A stretch of DNA of 64,000 nucleotides. Origin: Sorghum bicolor. Taxonomy: Eukaryota > Streptophyta > Magnoliopsida > Poales > Poaceae. The position numbers and the translations under genes were made by a program. The DNA is taken from contig NC_012878.2 of assembly GCF_000003195.3 (NCBI RefSeq), forward strand, positions 6,700,462 to 6,764,461, read 5' to 3'. The notes beneath the pieces are model-generated. The model was not told where the DNA came from, made no database searches, and saw only the letters and a list, made by a program, of their open reading frames with translations. Shown piece by piece: positions 9,411-19,814 of this stretch (its first letter is position 1; the number at the start of each line of letters is the position of its first letter).

Positions 9411-11988
9411 CCTACCATAGAAAACTAGTGAACATACCCATATGTCGCAATGTGATGTTCAGATTGCTGCGTGGTTACCTATATGACGTGAGATTTTCGT
9501 GATCATGTGATGCATTCAAATTCGTCTATGAATCAAACTCGGTACCGTGTCTGGACGTGTGATGCTCTCGCACATCGAAGAGTGCGTTATGAACCGTGGC
9601 CGCCTACCTGCTTTGATTGGTGGGGGCGGCTCCTCCGTTGTGGGTGAACGGGAAACCCGACTCTACGAACCCGAGGAAAGGCTGCACAGCTTTCGTAGGG
9701 TCGTTAAGACCGGAGCTTTTTTAGTGCTAGCAGGAATGCTGGACAGACAAGAGAAGAAGTGAGAAGGGCATAACCTGGAGTCCGTCTTTTCTAGGTGCGC
9801 ATCTCTATCTACTAAACGAAATGTTATCATGAATCCCAATTCGTTTTATTAGGATAGGACTTTGCACGATGCCTAAACACTTTACTACTATGGAAATAAT
9901 CCAAATCCTAATTTTGTTTTGAATTCGGATTCTGTAACATGCATGGCATGCTACTTCTAATCTAATTTATATAAGCACCAGAGAGATTGAATCCGTCAGA
10001 TGATTGTGAGCAATGAAGAATGAATAAAAAATTTGTTCTTTGATATTAATTTAATTAATAAATATTTGATATATAAATATTGGAAGGTTGGGGATAGATA
10101 TCGGTACTGCTAGCGCTTGGACGTCCGAGCCGGATGCTAGCATCCGGACGATGACTTTACTATGTATCTTCACTGCCCCCCCACACAGAAAAGAAAAAAA
10201 AATAAGAAAAGTAAGATGTGAACTTGACCCCACTCGCCCTCGCACGGAGAAAAAAAAACTAGAGGTATGAACTTACCCCGCCCACCCCCATATGGAGAAG
10301 AAAGGAAATCGTCTCTTCCTCCGCTCCCTACGCAAGGAATTAGTCCCATCCCTCACGCATAGGATCTACCCGCCCCAACCTCCCTGGAACCCTATCACCT
10401 CCCCCCATCGCCAGCTCGCACCCACAGCCCACCCCCCTTACTGGTGCAACTTTAAACACCATGAATACGTTATTGCAACATCGCTAAGCAAACTATTACA
10501 TCAATAGATTGAAGCAGTTGAAACACCATGAACATATATATTGCAACAAACAAAAAGAGACAACAGCTGCAATATTAGGATGAAAAAGCTGAAACACCTT
10601 GACACATATTATTGCAACAAAAAAAACAGTTGAAATATTATGCTGAAGCAGCTGAAACATCATGAATATATTATTGAAACAACACTGAACAACTGCTACA
10701 ACAACATACAACAATTATTATAATATACAGATTGAAGCAACTAAACACATACTACGTGCATCTCAAAAGTAGAACTGCTGCAACAATAATTGAAACTCAC
10801 GACAATATCCTGAGAGAACCATTGCAACATGAAGAGATCTTAGATTTAGATGAGAAGTAAGAATGATACTTCTGCAACAACAAAACAACATAACTACAAC
10901 AGTAGAAACAAAGCGTACTACAATAGAGCTCGCTGGAACCCTAGCAACCATTGTGTCCCTCAGATCTAGATCTAGAGGAGGAATTTGGAATGCAACATCA
11001 GAAAAACTTTTGCAACAATGAAACAACGCTACTGCAACAGTGCTCGTCGAAATCCTAGCCACCACTGCATCCCTCAGATCCAAAGTACGAGAGCTCAGAT
11101 CCAGAGGAGGGGGAGGAGGAGGGGAAGGAGGAAGAGGAGGAGGATAAGGAGAGCTTAGATCTAGAGGAGGAGAAAAGAAGAGGAAGGGTCAGATCCATAA
11201 AAGGACTCACCTATCTCGCTGGAAGTTGTGCCATAGCCATCATCTCTAGTGGTATGAAGGTCACGAAAGAGAAGAGGGAGGCGGAGAGAGAGGGAGGGAT
11301 GGTGTGGCTCGCGGGAAGCTGCCACCGTCACCCTCCTCTCCAGTGCCATAGAGGTTAGTAAGCGAGGGAGCATGATGAGGCGAGACAGTGGTGAGCCAGA
11401 TGCGAGCATGCTCCATCCTAGTGACCAGCAGTGAGCATATCGTGAGCAACAGCAAGTGCGGGGGAGAAGAGAGGAAGAGGAGACGAGTGAAGAAGAAAGT
11501 GAACAAGGAGGCGAACAAATAAGGAGCCGAGCAAGCGCGTCACGTCGTTTTGCTTTATCACTCTGGTCAGGTCCGAGTCCATCCGGACAGACGGACGGCC
11601 TATACAGAGCATTACCGGATAGATATGCTTTCTTGGAGCACCAAACTCGTTAATAGTTTGGCCTACACGTATATTTACCATGGTTCGTTCATTGCAACCA
11701 AAGGAAAAAGTTAGAACAATGTACCATAGTTAATGGAAGTTAATAACATCATGCACATCCATCGCTCTAAAAGGTAGATAAATGAAGTAGCAACAGGATA
11801 AAAAAATAAAGGAAAATTGAGGCCTACTGCACCAACGTTTTGCTTTTTTTTTCTTTAGCCACGGTGGAGGCTTAGGCACATACAACATACTCAAATATTG
11901 TCTGTTTCGTCTATGTATTTGTCATTTTTGCAAAAAGAAAAAACTCCTCCATATAAAAGCATTCAAGGAAAATCAAGGAAAAGAGAGG
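9411..11988. repeat. Unclassified repeat-like region between E1 and E2
   Basis: No gene is recognised. From about 10440 to 11050 the sequence repeats TGCAACA/TTGCAAC and TGAAACACCATGAA-like words many times. GA-rich low-complexity sequence follows (11095-11290), then a stretch with GTCCGAGTCCATCCGGAC near 11568. A related GTCCGAGCC...CATCCGGAC stretch lies near 10120. This may be a non-autonomous DNA transposon with diverged ends, but no clean terminal repeat or target duplication was found. Confidence 0.35.
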
Positions 11989-11993
11989 GACGT

Positions 11994-13534
11994 TGAAAGA
12001 GCATCTAGGCCCCTAGTGATTTCGGTGATTAATGACATTATTGATTACTATGACTAACGTGTGTTTTGCAGAAGCAAAGTCATAGGTAAGGTCATGGTAA
12101 ATAGGTACTCGAGGGACGTACATGCCTACTTAATAGTGGAAATCGTTTCGGTTTTCAAAGGATGGATGGACATCGTCAAGACTAGACTAGGTCTAAGTGC
12201 CATATGGTGAAGAAGGGCACTTAGAGTAGTTTAGGACTTTGTTTTTCTTTGACCGTACTATTAAGAGAGGCTTTGATCTAGTAGCTTGACATAGGCAAGG
12301 CTTTAGGTTTAGGTGTGGTGCACACTTGGTAAACCTAGCACTAGGCAACTCAGAGGTAGTCCTTAGATCGAGAGAAACCAACTTCGTTTTGGAGCGATCG
12401 CGTTTCGACGAAGTTTGGGTGCTCAAAGGGGCACCGGACGCTGCACCGGACGCTCTGTGAGTGCGTCCGGTGAGGTCATTAGCAGTTAAAACTGTGTCGT
12501 GCTTAGGGTTAGGCACCGGACGCTAGCACCAGACGCACCGGGTAGCGTCCGGTCCCTTACCCAGGGAGGTTGCAAGCTTTTCCCGAGCACCGGACGCTAG
12601 CACCGGACGCGCCGGGTAGCGTCCGGTCCCATGCGCAGGGAGCTTGTAAAGATCCCCCGAGCACCGGACGGTGCACCAGACACTGGGAGTTAGCGTCCGG
12701 TGCCGTGTCAGAAGCAAGTACAGTTAGCCGTTATGGTGCACCGGACGCTCGGTGCAGTGCGTCCGGTGCAACATAATGTGCGTCCGGTGACCCCGTTTTC
12801 AGTGGAAAACGGTTGGCCGACCTTTGGACTTCGTGGATAGTATTTATACTCCTCCACCTCGTCCATGAAAGGTCTCTTGCCCATTTGAACATCAGAGAAA
12901 CTTGTTGTGGAGCAAGAGAGTTGCAAGAGCCTAGAGAGGATTGAGATTAGAGTGATTTCTTGAGAGAATCCTTCTCTAGTGAGTTCCAAGAGTCAAGTGT
13001 ACATCCACCACTCTCTAGAGCCTTGTTTGTGTCAAGTGAGAGTTCTTTGTTTGTTACTCTTGGTGATCGCCATCACCTAGACGGTTCGGTGGTGATTGGA
13101 GGCACGAAGACCGCCCGGAGTTCTTGTGGGTGGCTCGTGTCAAGCTTGTGAGCGGTTTTGGGCAATTCACCGCGACGGAGTGTCGAAGAATCAGCCCGTA
13201 GAGAGCACTTGGTCCTTGCACGGATCAAGGGGGAGCAAGACCCTTGCGCGGGTGCTCCAACGAGGACTAGTGGAGAGTGGCGACTCTCCGATACCTCGGC
13301 AAAACATCGCCGAGTACTTTCTTCCACTACTCCTTTATATTCTAGCATTTACTTTGTGCTTTTACATTCTTAGAATTGCCATGCTAGAATAGGATTGGAA
13401 CTAGGTTGTAAAACTTTTATCCGGTAGCTCTCTAGGTCACACTAGGCACAAGGGGTTGAATTGGAGCTTATAGGTTGCTTAAATTTTTAGAGAAGCCCAA
13501 TTCACCCCCCCTCTTGGGCATCTTGATCCTTTCA
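11994..13534 (+). repeat. 5' LTR of E2 (1541 bp)
   Basis: The boundaries are fixed by the target duplication on the left and the primer-binding site on the right. Terminal TGAAAG/CTTTCA form the short inverted ends. An array of CACCGGACGCT/AGCGTCCGGTG motifs (12428-12788) precedes a TATTTATA box at 12841-12848. Compared with the 3' LTR it lacks 8 nt near 12115 and has 7 rather than 12 C residues near the end. Confidence 0.97.
12428..12848 (+). promoter_or_regulatory. LTR promoter of E2: inverted motif array plus TATA box
   Basis: GCACCGGACGCT and its reverse AGCGTCCGGTGC alternate about a dozen times. The last copy, GCGTCCGGTGACCCCG at 12780-12795, lies about 45 nt before TATTTATA (12841-12848). 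The same module recurs in the 3' LTR (array about 25945-26310, TATA 26356-26363). The arrangement indicates a pol II promoter; the role of the motifs is inferred. Confidence 0.6.
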
Positions 13535-13549
13535 ATTGGTATCGGAGCC
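13535..13549 (+). other. Primer-binding site of E2 (initiator Met-tRNA type)
   Basis: TGGTATCGGAGC starts two bases after the LTR end. It matches the usual plant copia site TGGTATCAGAGC, complementary to the 3' end of initiator methionine tRNA, with one A to G change. Confidence 0.88.
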
Positions 13550-13587
13550 TAGTGCTCATTATTTAGGCTTCACCGCCTAGAGAAAAG

Positions 13588-16005
13588 ATGTCTAACGGGG
13601 ATGGACCGCCACCCATGTTCGATGGGGATGACTTCCCGTATTGGAAAATACGGATGGAGTCATACCTTGAGGCATGCGATGTAAAGTGCCTAAAAGCCGC
13701 GACCGAAGGGTTCACCCCTCCGGCAAAAGACACCTCTCTCACTCCACAAGAGCAAGAAAACGAGAAGTGGAATGCGAAGGCCAAAAACCACATCTTTAGA
13801 GGCCTTTGCAAAGAGGTGTTCAACCGCGTTCGGAGCCACAAAACCGCCCATGAACTTTGGAAGGAACTTTGTGCGCTCCATAAGGGATCAAAGAGTGAAC
13901 GCGAGGAACACTACCACTTAGTAATGAACAAGCTTAATACATTCGAAATGCTTCCAAAAGAAAATGCTAATGAAATGTATTCTCGTTTGAATGTCATTGT
14001 AGAGGAGCTAAATGGACTTGGGCTCACTCAAATGAGTGCGGCGGATGTAGCAAGGAAGATACTATGTGTGCTTCCCATTGAGAAATATGGGCACATAGTA
14101 ACGGTGCTTCATCAAGGCGATCTTTCCACCGCTACACCAACCGCCATATTGGGGAAGATCAATGCTCATGAGATGTACATGCACATGAACCCCCAAGATG
14201 GCTCCTCATCGGCCAAGAAAGAGAAGAAGGACTTGGCTCTCAAAGCTTCTCACAAGGGCAAAGCCAAGAAGATTGAAGTTGAGTCATCAACTTCAAGTGA
14301 TGATGATGCATCTATTGCCCTCATGGTGAGAAGAACCACAAAGATGTTGAAGAAGCCCAACAAGAATGGAGTCAACTTTGACTCCAAGAAGAAGAAGTTC
14401 TTCACAAGTAGCAAGAGAAAGCCCATCTCCAACATGGATTGCTACAATTGTGGTGAACTTGGCCATATTGCTCACCAATGTCCAAAGCCCAAGAAGGACA
14501 AATACAAGAAGAAGAACAAAGAGCAAGATGACTCAAGTGATGATGACAAGAATGAGAAGAAGCAATATAAGAAGAAAGGTGGCAAGAAGAAGGAGCACTA
14601 CAAGAAGAAGAATGGCAAGGCTTATATTGTTGGTGATTGGCTCACCGACATAGAGAGCTCAAGTGGTGATCCTCCGGCAATGAAAGTGATGATGAGAAGG
14701 TTGCCGCCATTGCCATCGATGCTCCAACACCATCATCTTCACCACCATCTACATCCTCTATGCACCTATGCCTCATGGCAAAGGGTGACCGGAAGGTACA
14801 AAGTGAGGATGAGAGCAGTGAAAGTGATAGTGAATTTGAATCACCTTCTTATGATGAACTTGTAAAATTGCTTAACAAGTACACAAAAGTCATAAGAAAG
14901 GCTAGAAGTGAAAATGAAAAGCTTGAACTTGAAAATGACACACTTCTAGCAAAGCTTAAATCTAGTGATGAGCTTAGAGACCAAAATGAGATCATGACCA
15001 CTAAGCTCAAGGAGCTCAAACTTTCTCTAAAAGAGCTCAAAGAAAAACATGATAAACTTGAGAGTGTTCATGATGAGCTTATCACTAGATATAGAGCAAT
15101 GAAAGAAGAACTAACAACTCTAAAAGCAAACTATGACAACCTTGAGATTGCTTATGAACTTGCAATTGATGAAACACATGTTGCTACTAACAATGTTGCT
15201 AAGCTTGATGTAGCCACATCTTGTGATGACTTACTTGTGGAGAGCACAAGCAAATGTGTTGATTGTAAGGGCAAGAAAGTGGTAGTGGCCGAGAGCTATG
15301 AGGACACTATCAAGCTCAAGGATGAAATCGTTATGCTCAAGAAAGAGTTGCAAGAACAAGCCAAGCACAAGACCGTTGTGATTGAGTCACTTGATCAAGA
15401 CAAGAAGCTTGCATATGAGAACAAGTTGCTCAAGGAAGAAAATCAATATCTCAAGCTTGGTTTGATGTATGACAAGCAAGAAGAAGATGATACATTCATC
15501 TTGGATGAGGTAGCTAGCAACAATGACCCAATCATCAAGAAGCTAACTCAAGAGAACAACAAGCTCAAGAAAGAGAAGGAACATCTAACCATGGGGTTAG
15601 CCAAGTTCACTAAAGGCAAAGACCTTCAAAGTGAGCTTTTCATGAACACCGTCATGAAGATGGACAAGAGTGGGATTGGCTACAAGGCTCATCAAACAAA
15701 GCTCATCAAGTCTCTAGCCACTCATGATCAACCAAGTAAGCCAAAGCCAAAGAGATGCTTTGAATGTGGTCAAGAACTTTGCTCATGAGTGTAAGGCACC
15801 ACTACCACCACCCTTGCCCAAGCATGCAAGACCATTTGCCTTCAATGCTCACTACATTGTAAGGAAAGACAAGAGTGGCAAGGTCAAGGTTAGCTTCATG
15901 GGGCCACCCAACAAGCAAAGGCCAAAGAAGATTTGGGTGCCAAAGCAACTAGTAGAGAAGGTCAAGGGCCCTAAGCAAATGTGGGTCCCCAAATCTCAAG
16001 CTTGA
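13588..16005 (+). pseudogene. Copia gag of E2, broken by two frame disruptions
   Basis: The start ATG lies 39 bases after the primer-binding site. Residues 1-200 form the DUF4219/UBN2-type gag domain (FPYWKIRMESYLE, LWKELCALHKG). A Lys-rich linker and a CCHC knuckle at residues 285-298 (CYNCGELGHIAHQC) follow. The frame shifts near 14668-14672. The continuation (through 15788) is a long Glu/Lys/Leu coiled-coil-like region similar to that of E1. At about 15773 a second knuckle that begins CFECGQE and ends FAHEC in the next frame has lost its central part and shifts frame again. The last segment (to 16005) carries two WVPK motifs. A full gag cannot be made from this copy. Confidence 0.9.
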
Positions 16006-16019
16006 TCTCTTGTGTGTAG

Positions 16020-19000
16020 TTGAACTACAAGACCGGTGGATCACATTGGGTAATTGATAGTGGTTGCACTCAACATATGACCGGAGATCCCCGGATGTTA
16101 ACCTCTCTTGATGAAGATGTTGACAACCAAGAGAAGATCACATTTGGTGACAATTCAAAAGGCAAGGTCAAGGGACTAGGAAAGGTTGCTATATCAAATG
16201 ACAACTCCATCACCAATGTGCTCTATGTGCAATCATTAAGTTTCAACTTGCTCTCGGTTGGACAACTTTGTGACCTTGGATTTGAATGCCTATTCAAGAA
16301 GAAGGAAGTAATTGTGACCAAGGAAGATGACAATGAAGTGATATTCAAAGGCTTCCGGCACAACAACTTATATGTAGTTGATTTCTCATCCGATGAAGTT
16401 GATGTCAAGACTTGCTTATTCACCAAAACTTCACTTGGGTGGTTGTGGCATAGAAGGTTAGCACATGTTGGAATGAGCACACTCAAGAAGTTGATGAAGA
16501 AAGAATTGATTAGAGGCTTGAAGGATGTGACATTAGAGCAGGACAAGCTTTGTTGTGCATGTCAAGCCGGCAAACAACTTGCAAACACCCATCCAACCAA
16601 AGCCTATCTCTCTACTTCAAGAGTGCTTGAGCTACTTCATATGGATTTGTTTGGACCAACCACATATGCTAGTCTTGGAGGTAACAAATATTGCTTGGTC
16701 ATAGTTGATGATTTCTCCCGGTATACTTGGACATTCTTTTTGCAAGACAAGGCCGAAGTTGCATCAATATTCAAGAAGTTTGCAAAGAATGCTCAAAATC
16801 AATTTGATGTGAAGATCAAGAAAATTAGAAGTGACAATGGCAAAGAGTTTGACAACACCAACATTGAAGTATATTGTGATGAAGTGGGAATCAAGCATGA
16901 GTTCTCCTCAACATACACACCACAACAAAATGGGGTTGTAGAAAGAAAGAACCGGACATTGATCACCTTGGCAAGAACAATGCTAGATGAGTACAACACT
17001 TCGGAGAAGATGTGGGCCGAGGCAATCAACACCGCATGCTATGCTTCAAACCGGCTCTTTCCTCATAAGTTCCTAGAGAAGACACCATATGAGTTGCTCA
17101 ATGGGAAGAAGCCCGATGTCTCATTCTTTAGAGTGTTTGGATGCAAATGCTACATCTACAAGAAGCGCCAACACTTGGGAAAGTTCCAAAGAAGATGTGA
17201 CATTGGTTACTTGGTTGGCTATTCATCAAAGTCCAAGGCATATAGAGTCTTTAACCATGCCACAAACATGGTTGAAGAAACATTTGATGTTGAATTTGAT
17301 GAAACTAATGGCTCCCAAGGAGCAAGTGATAATCTTGATGATGTAGGTGGTGAACCATTGAGGGATGCCATGAAGAACATGCCCGTGGGATACATCAAGC
17401 CTAAAGAAGATGATGATGATGTGCAAGTCATTGAGCCACCATCCACCTCACATGGTCCACAAGATGAAGACAAGGATGTGAGAGATGCTCACAAAGACAC
17501 TCAAGTAACTCTTGAGCAAGCGGTGGCACAAGCACAAGATGTTGATGCTCCCCAACCAACCCCTCAAGTGGCACCAAGAAGAACATCACATCTCCTCCAA
17601 GATCACTCTCAAGATCTCATCATCAGGAGTCCATCACGTGGTGTAACTACTCGTTCTAGACATGCTTTATTTATTGAACATCACGCTTTTGTGTCTCTTG
17701 AAGATGAACCAAAGACTATAGAGGAAGCTCTTCGTGATGCGGATTGGATCATGGCCATGCAAGAGGAGTTAAACAACTTCTCTCGCAACCAAGTATGGAC
17801 ACTTGAAGAGCGACCCAAAGATGCAAGAGTGATTGGAACAAAATGGGTCTTCCAGAACAAGAAGGATGATCAAGGCAAAGTGGTGCGCAACAAGGCAAGA
17901 CTTGTGGCAAAAGGCTTTTCACAAGTGGAAGGTCTTGACATCGGTGAAACCTTTGCACCAGTGGCAAGACTTGAAGCAATCCGTATCCTACTTGCATATG
18001 CATCTAGTCATGATATCAAGTTATTTCAAATGGATGTGAAAAGTGCCTTTTTGAATGGATATATTAATGAGCTTGTCTATGTTGAGCAACCCCCCGGTTT
18101 TGAAGACCCTAGGTACCCCAAGCATGTCTACCGGTTGTCCAAGGCTCTCTATGGTCTAAAGCAAGCTCCTAGAGCTTGGTATGAGAGACTTAGGGACTTC
18201 CTCATTGAGAAGGGCTTCAAGATTGGGAAAGTTGACACAACACTCTTCACCATGAAAATGAATGTGGAAATCTTCATTTGCCAAGTTTATGTTGATGATA
18301 TTATTTTTGGCTCTACTAATGAAGATTTTTGCAAGGAATTTGGTGATTTGATGTCCAAGGAGTTTGAGATGTCCATGATTGGCGAGCTATCCTTCTTCCT
18401 AGGATTTCAAGTCAAGCAAATGAAGGAAGGAGTCTTCATCTCTCAAGAGAAGTACACTCAAGATCTTCTCAAGAGGTTCAAGATGATGGATTGCAAGCCA
18501 ATCAAGACTCCCATGGCATCAAATGGGCATCTCGACTTGGATGAGGGAGGTAACCCAATTGACAAGACTCTCTATCGCTCCATGATAGGAAGTCTACTCT
18601 ACCTCACCGCATCTAGGCCCGATATCATGTTTAGTGTGTGTATGTGTGCTAGATATCAAGCAATGCCTATGGAATCTCACTTGATTGCGGTCAAGAGAAT
18701 TCTTAGGTATCTAAAATACACACCTTGCCTAGGCTTGTGGTATCCCAAAGGTGCAAGATTCCAACTTGTAGGCTATTCTGATTCGGATTATGCCGGGTGC
18801 CGGATTGATAGAAAAAGCACATCCGGAGGGTGCCACTTCCTAGGTAGATCACTTGTCTCTTGGATGTCTAAGAAACAAAATAGTGTTGCCTTGTCAACGG
18901 CCGAGGCGGAATACATTGCCGCCGGTGCTTGTTGTGCACAAATACTCTACATGAAACAAACTTTGCTAGACTATGAAGTAGTACTAGACAAAGTACCTTT

Positions 19001-19247
19001 GTTGTGTGACAACGAAAGTGCCGTAAAACTTACAAACAACCCGGTTCAACACACCCGCACAAAACATATTGACATCCGCCACCACTTCCTTAGGGATCAT
19101 GTTGCTAAAGGTGACATATCACTAGAGAATGTGGGAACGGAAAATCAATTGGCAGATATCTTCACAAAACCCCTAGATGAAGCTAGGTTTTGTATGTTAA
19201 GAAATGAACTTAATGTGCTTGACCTCTCTAACTTCACTAAAAAGTAA
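16020..19247 (+). CDS. Copia pol polyprotein of E2, intact (1075 aa)
   Basis: The frame is uninterrupted. Protease has DSGC with catalytic Asp at residue 13. GAG-pre-integrase has LWHRRLAH and a CCACQAGK cysteine motif. Integrase has the D,D-35-E triad at D209, D272 and E308. RVT_2 reverse transcriptase has the YVDD box at residues 757-760. RNase H has DSDYAGC, STAEAEYIAAG and [11 protein letters not shown]. The polyprotein would be cut by its own protease and would copy and insert the element. The frame follows directly after a TAG at 16017-16019 and the first codon is TTG, so it is probably reached by splicing or recoding. The first residue given is nominal. The sequence TGTGTAG just before it looks like a splice acceptor. 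Confidence 0.93.
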   Translation: MNYKTGGSHWVIDSGCTQHMTGDPRMLTSLDEDVDNQEKITFGDNSKGKVKGLGKVAISNDNSITNVLYVQSLSFNLLSVGQLCDLGFECLFKKKEVIVTKEDDNEVIFKGFRHNNLYVVDFSSDEVDVKTCLFTKTSLGWLWHRRLAHVGMSTLKKLMKKELIRGLKDVTLEQDKLCCACQAGKQLANTHPTKAYLSTSRVLELLHMDLFGPTTYASLGGNKYCLVIVDDFSRYTWTFFLQDKAEVASIFKKFAKNAQNQFDVKIKKIRSDNGKEFDNTNIEVYCDEVGIKHEFSSTYTPQQNGVVERKNRTLITLARTMLDEYNTSEKMWAEAINTACYASNRLFPHKFLEKTPYELLNGKKPDVSFFRVFGCKCYIYKKRQHLGKFQRRCDIGYLVGYSSKSKAYRVFNHATNMVEETFDVEFDETNGSQGASDNLDDVGGEPLRDAMKNMPVGYIKPKEDDDDVQVIEPPSTSHGPQDEDKDVRDAHKDTQVTLEQAVAQAQDVDAPQPTPQVAPRRTSHLLQDHSQDLIIRSPSRGVTTRSRHALFIEHHAFVSLEDEPKTIEEALRDADWIMAMQEELNNFSRNQVWTLEERPKDARVIGTKWVFQNKKDDQGKVVRNKARLVAKGFSQVEGLDIGETFAPVARLEAIRILLAYASSHDIKLFQMDVKSAFLNGYINELVYVEQPPGFEDPRYPKHVYRLSKALYGLKQAPRAWYERLRDFLIEKGFKIGKVDTTLFTMKMNVEIFICQVYVDDIIFGSTNEDFCKEFGDLMSKEFEMSMIGELSFFLGFQVKQMKEGVFISQEKYTQDLLKRFKMMDCKPIKTPMASNGHLDLDEGGNPIDKTLYRSMIGSLLYLTASRPDIMFSVCMCARYQAMPMESHLIAVKRILRYLKYTPCLGLWYPKGARFQLVGYSDSDYAGCRIDRKSTSGGCHFLGRSLVSWMSKKQNSVALSTAEAEYIAAGACCAQILYMKQTLLDYEVVLDKVPLLCDNESAVKLTNNPVQHTRTKHIDIRHHFLRDHVAKGDISLENVGTENQLADIFTKPLDEARFCMLRNELNVLDLSNFTKK

Positions 19248-19762
19248 AAGGTTGTGTGTTGAAACTTGTAAATAACCTTTGCTTTGCATATCATGCATAC
19301 TAAATCTAAAATACAAAACTTGCATGTAGGGCTTGTCTAACATGGTTAAGATAACCCCCTCGTGTGTGTGAAAAAGCTTAACCTTGGATCAAACTTGACA
19401 AGCATTAGTTTACTTTCAAAGTATTGCATCACAACTCATATCATGTGCATGCTTGTTAGTTAACCATTTCTTTTCGGTTATTCGTTGAGTATCCGCTGTG
19501 TTCGTCCATAGATAGGGGGAGCATTCAAAGCTCATTGTGACTCTAACCCCTAGCTTTATGGCCATATGATGCTCCTTGGTGATTTTCTCGAATTATTTTC
19601 ATAAAAACTACTAAGCTTATGGCTAAATATTTGTGAAAATTTGAGGGTTTGAGAGAAGTCACTCATACCAGTTCCATTTGGTGTTTATTTGTGTGCTTTT
19701 GAAGATGGAACTTGGTTGGGTCAAAGTCGGGCGTAGTGCTTCGTTGAAAAAGTGCTCAGAGA
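19248..19762 (+). other. Non-coding spacer after pol of E2
   Basis: This AT-rich stretch has no recognised gene. A GATAGGGGGAG tract at about 19511-19521 looks like a stray polypurine tract. Confidence 0.45.
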
Positions 19763-19814
19763 AGCACCGGACGATGCACCAGACGCTGCCTCTGTGCGTC
19801 CGGTGCTCTGTGAG

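Noticed and set aside
12960..13392. Several small ORFs in the LTRs of E2
   Set aside because: They occur in both LTRs on both strands, show no domain, and differ by substitutions without sign of constraint.
15724..16005. Small ORF as an independent gene
   Set aside because: It is the frameshifted C-terminus of gag (WVPK motifs).
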